Of a stretch of 11,497 nt of DNA, positions 6,192-11,497 are shown in pieces. Source of the stretch: Treponema sp. (GTDB lineage Bacteria > Spirochaetota > Spirochaetia > Treponematales > Breznakiellaceae). Each line of letters opens with the position of its first letter. The first letter of the stretch is position 1. The DNA lies in assembly GCA_031264475.1 (NCBI GenBank), contig JAISEA010000119.1, positions 1-11,497 of the forward strand, given 5' to 3'. The notes beneath the pieces are model-generated. The model did no database searches. It was not told where the DNA came from and worked only from the letters and a program-made list of their open reading frames with translations. Position numbers and translations under genes: made by a program.

Positions 6192-7244
6192 TTACCTGTT
6201 TAAGACCATCCGTTCTATTTCTCTGAGCTGGCTACGGTATAGCTGGGCGATGTTGGAACCATAGTCCGCTATGAGCTGGATGATATTACGTTGACACTCT
6301 GGCGAGTCCAATCCGTTGATACGGTCGCCTGCGTCTCCGAGTCCGGGCATGATGTAGGCTGATTCATTGAGCAAGGGGTCCATCCACAGGGTCCACACCG
6401 TGCAGTTGTCTAAAGCCCGCACTACCCGTAAAGCGCCTTTGAGCGCGGCTATTGTGTTGAAGAACTGCACAGATTTAGGTTTGACGCCCTGTGAGAGCAG
6501 GTATTTGATAATAGTAACAAGACTGCCACCGGTGGCGTTCATAGGATCCGCGAATACTAAGTCTTTACCGTTAAGAGACTCAAGATCAAAATAAGAACGG
6601 TCAAGGTCAAGGATGTACTCCATATTGTCTTCTTTCTTAGAATCGTCTCTACTGATTTTGAACAGCGCGAAGGGTGTAACATAACTATTCGAGGAATATT
6701 CCTGTATTTCTTTTGATACTATCATGGAAGGAAGAAGCGCGCCGCGCAACATGACGCACATGACGGTATTCGACACTTTTCCATCGATATTTGTGCTTTT
6801 GTGAACGGCGTAGTTCTGTACAGGCGCGTTTACCGGCGTTTTAACGATGAAATAGCTCTTATCTGTACCGTTTCTGCCCACATAAGCCAGATTGAAAAGC
6901 ATTTCGTAAGCCCGCTGTATATAATAGATAAACTCCTCACGTCCGGTGCGTACGTCGCGGAGCTTTGCGATAAGACGAGACGCTTCCGCATGAATCTCAT
7001 TAGGAGTCGCAAATGAATATACGCAGATGCTCTTTTCGTGTTTACAGATGTCTTGCATGAGCTTTCCCATTTCATTGTAAACGGTGATGAGCATATCGTG
7101 CTTTTCACGGGACTCGTTAACTTGCGAAAAACAATTCAAAGCTTTCTGGAAAAGTGTTTTCATAATTGACAACTGGGCTTTGTCGGTTTCCGTGAGGTAA
7201 CCGTCAAGGTCTTCCGCTTTTAAGATAATTTTGTTTGTTTTCAT
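6192..7244 (-). CDS. Uracil phosphoribosyltransferase-like protein with N-terminal extension
   Basis: The C-terminal half matches uracil phosphoribosyltransferase, which makes UMP from uracil and [13 protein letters not shown] is at 164-172, the PRPP-binding loop DPMNATGGS at 233-241, and the uracil-pocket signature [15 protein letters not shown] at 297-311. The family is usually about 210 aa; this protein is 350 aa. The extra first ~130 residues are mostly helical and charged, with no motif I recognise. There is also an inserted stretch around 195-225. The start at 7244 has no Shine-Dalgarno sequence but lies just behind a strong promoter. It leads a two-gene operon with the TPR lipoprotein gene. 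Pyrimidine salvage is the likely role. A regulatory or nucleotide-sensing role for the extension is a guess. Confidence 0.8.
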   Translation of the reverse strand: MKTNKIILKAEDLDGYLTETDKAQLSIMKTLFQKALNCFSQVNESREKHDMLITVYNEMGKLMQDICKHEKSICVYSFATPNEIHAEASRLIAKLRDVRTGREEFIYYIQRAYEMLFNLAYVGRNGTDKSYFIVKTPVNAPVQNYAVHKSTNIDGKVSNTVMCVMLRGALLPSMIVSKEIQEYSSNSYVTPFALFKISRDDSKKEDNMEYILDLDRSYFDLESLNGKDLVFADPMNATGGSLVTIIKYLLSQGVKPKSVQFFNTIAALKGALRVVRALDNCTVWTLWMDPLLNESAYIMPGLGDAGDRINGLDSPECQRNIIQLIADYGSNIAQLYRSQLREIERMVLNR

Positions 7245-7252
7245 GTCTAACT

Positions 7253-7281
7253 AATATATATGAGGAATGACTTTTTGACAA
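7253..7281 (-). promoter_or_regulatory. Promoter of the UPRTase-like / TPR operon
   Basis: On the minus strand TTGTCA (7281-7276), a 17-bp spacer and TATATT (7258-7253). Only eight bases separate the -10 from the ATG at 7244, predicting a leaderless or almost leaderless mRNA, in agreement with the lack of a Shine-Dalgarno sequence. Confidence 0.6.
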
Positions 7282-7357
7282 GGGCTTATTCCTCTGCCTT
7301 GCTGATAGATATTAGAAAGAAAGGGTTAAGAAATTCCGATTTTTTTTATATTAGGGC

Positions 7358-7386
7358 TTGACGAGAAGCCGATAAAAGTAAACAAT
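7358..7386 (+). promoter_or_regulatory. Possible enolase promoter
   Basis: TTGACG (7358-7363), a 17-bp spacer and AACAAT (7381-7386, four of six matches). An A/T-rich stretch with eight T (7340-7347) lies just upstream. The leader would be about 60 nt and would contain the palindrome at 7407-7423. The weak -10 makes this tentative. Confidence 0.35.
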
Positions 7387-7406
7387 AGTTAAAGAGCATA
7401 TTTGAT

Positions 7407-8758
<1,352 letters not shown>

Positions 8759-8764
8759 AAGTAT

Positions 8765-8811
8765 TATGGAGGAAAAGAGACGGCGTGTACCGCCTTCTCA
8801 ATTCCTCCATA
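8765..8811. terminator. Large hairpin just after enolase
   Basis: TATGGAGGAA at 8765-8774 pairs with TTCCTCCATA at 8802-8811. Inside, GAGA pairs with TCTC and GGCG with CGCC around a five-base loop. It starts 6 bp after the enolase stop. There is no T-run behind it, so it may stabilise the mRNA 3' end or act as a terminator that does not need the tail. Confidence 0.5.
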
Positions 8812-8914
8812 GCGACTCCCTCCTACAAATGCTTTATAAAACAAACAAAAAGGCAATTACAGCGCACTCTTCGGGTGTTTTAAGGCATCCTGCTTTGCCC
8901 CACTTTGGCGGGTT

Positions 8915-9086
8915 GGGGGGTGGCGGAAGACCGCACCCTTCGGGTGGTTTAACTTGCTCCGCCCCACCTTGTATATACGGTATGGTGCGGGCTGGAGACA
9001 GGGGGGCGCACCACAAGGGCGGCGATGTGCCGACCTCCGTTGTGGAAAACCGCGCCCCCTCATACTTATGGCGCCTGCCTTGCGGC
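8915..9086 (+). repeat. Interspersed module, copy A (inverted partner at 10783-10907)
   Basis: It runs from GGGGGGTGGCGGAAGACCGC to CTTATGGCGCCTGCCTT and GCGGCG. It matches the reverse complement of 10783-10907 over about 130 bp with scattered substitutions and one-base indels. Copy A carries an extra stretch of about 50 bp (about 8935-8985) that begins with a CACCCTTCGGGTG hairpin, which copy B lacks. The blocks GGGGGGCGCACCACAAGGGC (9001-9020) and TTATGGCGCCTGCCTT (9066-9081) are identical in both. Confidence 0.8.
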
Positions 9087-9148
9087 GACCCCTTTGGACA
9101 ACACCCGTTATGTCTGACACCTTGAGAGGATCAGCGAAGCCTTTCCTA

Positions 9149-9192
9149 ACACCCGAAGGTTCCGCTTGTTTACAAGCGCACCCTTCGGGTGT
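9149..9192 (+). terminator. 18-bp-stem hairpin followed by T4 (likely intrinsic terminator)
   Basis: ACACCCGAAGG (9149-9159) pairs with CCTTCGGGTGT (9182-9192). After a three-base internal loop, CGCTTGT (9163-9169) pairs with ACAAGCG (9172-9178) across TT. TTTTAAAA follows. It is made of two half copies of the CACCCGAAGGGTG repeat around the 22-bp repeat, so a repeat junction has created a strong terminator-like structure. Confidence 0.5.
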
Positions 9193-9400
9193 TTTAAAAG
9201 CGTCCTGCTACGCCCTTTCTTCAAACAACGAGTAGGTTCCGCTTGTTTACAAGCGTAACCGTCAAGACAGTGGAAGCGGAGCCTCCTTTCGGACAACAAC
9301 CATTGTGAAGTCGTCTAACACCCGAAGGGTGCAAGCGTAACCGTCAAGTCAGTGGAAGCGGCGCCCCCTTTCAAACAACACCCCGTGCGAAGTATTTAAA

Positions 9401-9413
9401 CACCCGAAGGGTG
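9401..9413. repeat. CACCCGAAGGGTG hairpin next to a ribosome binding site
   Basis: This copy of the repeat (ACACCC/GGGTGT, loop GAA) ends just before the GAGGAG ribosome binding site of the gene at 9427. The hairpin could affect access to the start, or it may be chance proximity of a common repeat. Confidence 0.5.
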
Positions 9414-9426
9414 TGAGGAGTAATAA

Positions 9427-9867
9427 ATGAGGAACATCGGCGGAAGAACAATAGCCGTCTTATTGATATTAACAACCGCGCCTATTTTCGGACAAACCAC
9501 TAACAATAACCCACTCAGTTACGATCCCTCGGAATTCCCACGGTGGGCGCGGGACCTGCGACGTTTCGACATAGTAACGCTCGGCGCTTTCCCCTTCGCC
9601 TTTTTTACCGCGACTTTCTTTACAGACACAATGCGTTGGTCCCAACACGATTGGCAAATGGCTTATTCGCCTTGGCCTCTCAAACCAGCCGGTGGTTATG
9701 AAACCACTGACGACGAAAAACTCAACGTTTTAGGAATAGCATTTGCCATCGCCCTGGGCGTTGCGGTGGTAGACCTCATCGTTATAAACATCAAACGCCT
9801 CAAGAACCCGCCTTTGAACAACAGCAATGCGGTCATCAAACTGACTACGACAGAGAACGAAGAATGA
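9427..9867 (+). CDS. Small membrane protein of unknown function, treponemal type
   Basis: A 146-aa protein. Residues 1-22 look like a signal peptide (GRTIAVLLILTTAPIFG, then Q). Two membrane helices follow, about 49-66 (IVTLGAFPFAFFTATFF) and 101-121 (VLGIAFAIALGVAVVDLIVI), then a basic patch and a polar tail. The segment EFPRWARDLRRFDIVTLGAF and the APWPLK-like SPWPLKPAG resemble uncharacterised treponemal membrane proteins as I recall them; I cannot name a function. The ribosome binding site GAGGAG is well placed. The gene ends 21 nt before the RluD-like gene, suggesting co-transcription. Confidence 0.7.
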   Translation: MRNIGGRTIAVLLILTTAPIFGQTTNNNPLSYDPSEFPRWARDLRRFDIVTLGAFPFAFFTATFFTDTMRWSQHDWQMAYSPWPLKPAGGYETTDDEKLNVLGIAFAIALGVAVVDLIVINIKRLKNPPLNNSNAVIKLTTTENEE

Positions 9868-9888
9868 GACGTTCTCGCCTCCTGTGAT

Positions 9889-10791
9889 ATGCCGTCATTT
9901 TCCTGTGTCATAGAAGGGGACGAGGGTGTGCGTCTCGATATTTTTGTCGCGGAACGCCTCAAACTACTCAACCGTTCCCAAGTGAAAACCCGTAACCTCA
10001 AAGGCTTTATTAACGGAAAAGCTGTCAAACTATCACGCCTTATTCGACGCAACGATGTGCTTGAACTAACGTGGGATGAACCAGAGCCGTCTATACTCAT
10101 CCCGGAAGACCTACCTTTAGACGTTATTTACGAAGATGAGCAAGTCATTGTCATAAACAAACCGCAAGGCATGACGACGCATCCGGGCGCGGGTGTCAGA
10201 CATGGGACGGTAGCCAATGCGATTCTTTACCGCCTGCTTTCGTCTGGGCGTGGTCCTTTCGGCGATCTGGAGCGGACGGGAATCGTGCATCGGCTTGACA
10301 AAGATACCTCTGGAACGCTTATTGCGGCGTATAATGAAGAAGCTCTCGCGTTTTTGGCGGCGCAATTCAAACTGCGGAAGGCGCTAAAAATCTACATGGC
10401 GATAGTCAAGGGTCGTCCCAAAGAGGAGCAAGGGATCATTGAGACTTTTATTGCGCGGGACAAGTGGGATCGCAAGCGTTTTGCAACGGCGGACGCGGGC
10501 AAATTCTCCATCACCCAATATCAAGTCGTCTCCTCGTGGGAGGCGGCGGGAAAAGTCTATTCCCTTCTCAAACTCCGTCCCAAGACGGGGCGCACTCACC
10601 AACTCCGCGTACATTTGCGGCACATAGGTTGTCCTATACTGGGCGATCCCATATATGGGGATAGAGACCCCTCCGTCTCTCTCATGCTTCATGCGAAGAG
10701 TCTTTCCATCGTCCTCCCGGGTCAAGAAGTCATGTCAACGTTTTCAACCCCCCTCCCTGCCCGCTTCCACCCGAAGGGTGCGCCGCTGTAA
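9889..10791 (+). CDS. rluD: RluA/RluD-family rRNA pseudouridine synthase
   Basis: Isomerises uridine to pseudouridine in large-subunit rRNA. The 300-aa protein has an N-terminal S4 RNA-binding domain (about residues 14-62, LDIFVAERL, then VKTRNLKGFINGKAVK) and a catalytic domain with VINKPQGMTTHPGAG (88-102), GIVHRLDKDTSG (131-142, catalytic Asp137), KIYMAIVKG and PKTGRTHQLRVHL. RluD rather than RluC is favoured by the domain order and the HRLDKDTSG motif, but the exact target site cannot be read. There is no Shine-Dalgarno sequence before the ATG at 9889; instead CCTCCT stands there, so translation may rely on coupling to the upstream gene. The last residues (FHPKGAPL) are written inside repeat sequence shared with the intergenic mosaic. 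Confidence 0.9.
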   Translation: MPSFSCVIEGDEGVRLDIFVAERLKLLNRSQVKTRNLKGFINGKAVKLSRLIRRNDVLELTWDEPEPSILIPEDLPLDVIYEDEQVIVINKPQGMTTHPGAGVRHGTVANAILYRLLSSGRGPFGDLERTGIVHRLDKDTSGTLIAAYNEEALAFLAAQFKLRKALKIYMAIVKGRPKEEQGIIETFIARDKWDRKRFATADAGKFSITQYQVVSSWEAAGKVYSLLKLRPKTGRTHQLRVHLRHIGCPILGDPIYGDRDPSVSLMLHAKSLSIVLPGQEVMSTFSTPLPARFHPKGAPL

Positions 10792-10907
10792 GGCAGGCGC
10801 CATAAGCAGGAGGGGGGCGCGTCTTTCCCTAAACGTGATTGGCACACAGACGCCCTTGTGGTGCGCCCCCCACGCTCCAGCCCGCTTCGCGGTCTTCCGC
10901 TACCCCC
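10783..10907 (-). repeat. Interspersed module, copy B (inverted partner of 8915-9086)
   Basis: Read on the minus strand it matches copy A from GGGGGGTAGCGGAAGACCGC to CTTATGGCGCCTGCCTTAC, lacking copy A's extra 50 bp. It overlaps the stop codon of the pseudouridine synthase gene. An adjoining CACCCGAAGGGTG at 10768-10780 lies inside that gene. It also contains CCGC-TTC-GCGG (10882-10892), a hairpin with the same TTC loop as the other repeat. Confidence 0.8.
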
Positions 10908-10911
10908 CACC

Positions 10912-11122
10912 ACAGGCAAGCCTGTTCAACAACTTCCCAACGCCCCCCGAAGGTGTCAGACACTAACAGGACGTTGTCTGAAGGCTATCCCATCAAGGTG
11001 TCAGACACTAAATATCACTAAAAGGTGGGACAAGCAAGACGTTTTAAAACACCCGAAGGGTGTCTTGTATAAATAGACTTTTTATGTAAAACTAGACTAT
11101 CTTTTAAGATAAAGGAGTTCTT
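10912..11122. repeat. Non-coding repeat region with GTGTCAGACAC palindromes
   Basis: AAGGTGTCAGACACTAA occurs at 10950-10966 and 10995-11011, 45 bp apart, and its reverse complement core is at 9111-9123. The centre GTGTC-A-GACAC is a perfect palindrome. CACCCGAAGGGTG is at 11050-11062. CAGGC-AA-GCCTG is at about 10913-10924. TATCTTTTAAGATA, a 14-bp palindrome, is at 11098-11111 just before the next gene's ribosome binding site. No gene is supported here. Confidence 0.75.
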
Positions 11123-11497
11123 ATGAAAGATAACAAGCACGTCCAGGTCATACCGTCAACGGTATTGACTCAGGCGCAAGAGAAGATCGACGCGGCATGG
11201 GCTTTACTCGCCCCGTATACGCTTGCGTTGACTCCTTCGGAACGGCAAACTCTGCCAAAGATGGGAGCGAAGACCCTTGAGTTTGTGGAAAAGTCGTTTG
11301 ACTTCGCGCGGAGAAACCCGGATTTGGTCCCGCCATATTTAGACGTGGACGCATTCGGTGTTGATTTTAGCGACGCCCACGGTCTTTGGACGATTCTCAA
11401 TTCGGTCCAGCAATTTGAAGAGGCTATCGACGACACGGAAATGATCGCAGGGAGCGAGGCGTATCAAGCCGCGCTGGTGTTCTACCACTCGGTCAAG
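11123..11497 (+). CDS. Conserved protein of unknown function, N-terminal 125 aa (cut by window edge)
   Basis: It starts MKDNKHVQVIPSTVLTQAQ behind a good ribosome binding site (AAAGGAG, five bases from the ATG) and stays open to the window end. It is soluble and mostly helical, with no signal peptide. The block LTPSERQTLPKMGAKTLEFVE, then NPDLVPPYLDVDAF, then DDTEMIAGSEAYQAALVFYHSVK resembles a family of roughly 170-aa hypothetical proteins that I recall from Bacteroidetes and treponemes. No function is known to me. The 14-bp palindrome at 11098-11111 could be its operator. Confidence 0.8.
   Translation, partial: MKDNKHVQVIPSTVLTQAQEKIDAAWALLAPYTLALTPSERQTLPKMGAKTLEFVEKSFDFARRNPDLVPPYLDVDAFGVDFSDAHGLWTILNSVQQFEEAIDDTEMIAGSEAYQAALVFYHSVK

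Larger units (their letters stand above)
8812..9426. repeat. Non-coding mosaic of short repeats (left repeat region)
   Basis: No convincing gene lies here; open frames are short and run through repeats. It contains CACCCTTCGGGTG or its reverse at 8934, 9179, 9319 and 9401, a one-mismatch copy at 8865 and a half copy at 9150. A 22-bp exact repeat (AGGTTCCGCTTGTTTAC and on) is at 9157-9178 and 9234-9255. A near-repeat of about 50 bp starting CAAGCGTAACCGTCAAG is at 9250-9299 and 9332-9381. TGTCTGACACCTT is at 9111-9123. After two CACCC hairpins the same follow-on appears, GCATCCTGCT (8885) and GCGTCCTGCT (9200). The units share pieces in different orders, so it looks built from recombining modules. 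Confidence 0.8.

Noticed and set aside
8766..9125. 119-codon plus-strand ORF after enolase
   Set aside because: Its ATG lies in the terminator-like hairpin, and the frame runs through repeat modules; the translation is Pro/Gly/Arg-rich with no domain.
8865..9413. Possible CRISPR array from the recurring CACCCGAAGGGTG
   Set aside because: Repeats are only 13 bp, irregularly spaced, in both orientations, with related rather than unique sequence between them, and no cas genes are nearby.
10655..10966. 103-codon plus-strand ORF over the end of the pseudouridine synthase gene
   Set aside because: It is an out-of-frame shadow of that gene continuing into repeat module B, with no ribosome binding site.

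Overview
This window reads as a chromosomal stretch of a spirochaete, most likely a treponeme. The evidence is the mix of genes: cheR and cheB, a TPR protein with a relaxed spirochaete-type lipobox, a uracil phosphoribosyltransferase with a long N-terminal extension, enolase, a small two-helix membrane protein and an RluD-type pseudouridine synthase, with short palindromic repeats in the long gaps. The genus is inferred from gene content and from memory; no search was run.

Positions 1-2990 (minus strand) are an accessory, phage-like block. In transcription order (right to left) it holds an unrecognised 153-aa ORF, an ERF-type single-strand annealing protein, a short SSB, a C5-cytosine DNA methyltransferase, a LexA-like winged-helix protein without a peptidase domain, and the first 13 codons of another gene. 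ERF plus SSB plus methyltransferase is a typical phage recombination and self-protection set. A candidate promoter and a leader hairpin with a T-run precede the operon. The methyltransferase frame is broken by a run of 12 C. Losing one C restores the classic motif X C-terminus. Gaining one C gives a different C-terminus that also looks like a known methyltransferase tail, encoded by the same bases. This three-state arrangement is the most interesting signal here.

Positions 3061-5108 (plus) hold cheR and cheB, the receptor methyltransferase and methylesterase pair for chemotaxis adaptation. The cheR promoter sits so close to the ATG that the mRNA should be leaderless. Positions 5162-7281 (minus) hold a UPRTase-like gene followed after 7 nt by the TPR lipoprotein gene, again with a promoter that predicts a leaderless transcript. 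Enolase (7457-8758, plus) is divergent from it, with a perfect 17-bp palindrome and a good ribosome binding site ahead of it and a large hairpin behind it.

Positions 8812-9426 and 10783-11090 are a mosaic of short repeats: CACCCGAAGGGTG hairpins, GTGTCAGACAC palindromes, a 22-bp exact repeat, a 50-bp near-repeat, and a module of about 130 bp present twice in opposite orientation. The two copies flank a two-gene unit (membrane protein and RluD-like synthase), and the last codons of the synthase gene lie inside repeat sequence. The window ends inside a gene (from 11123) for a conserved protein of unknown function.
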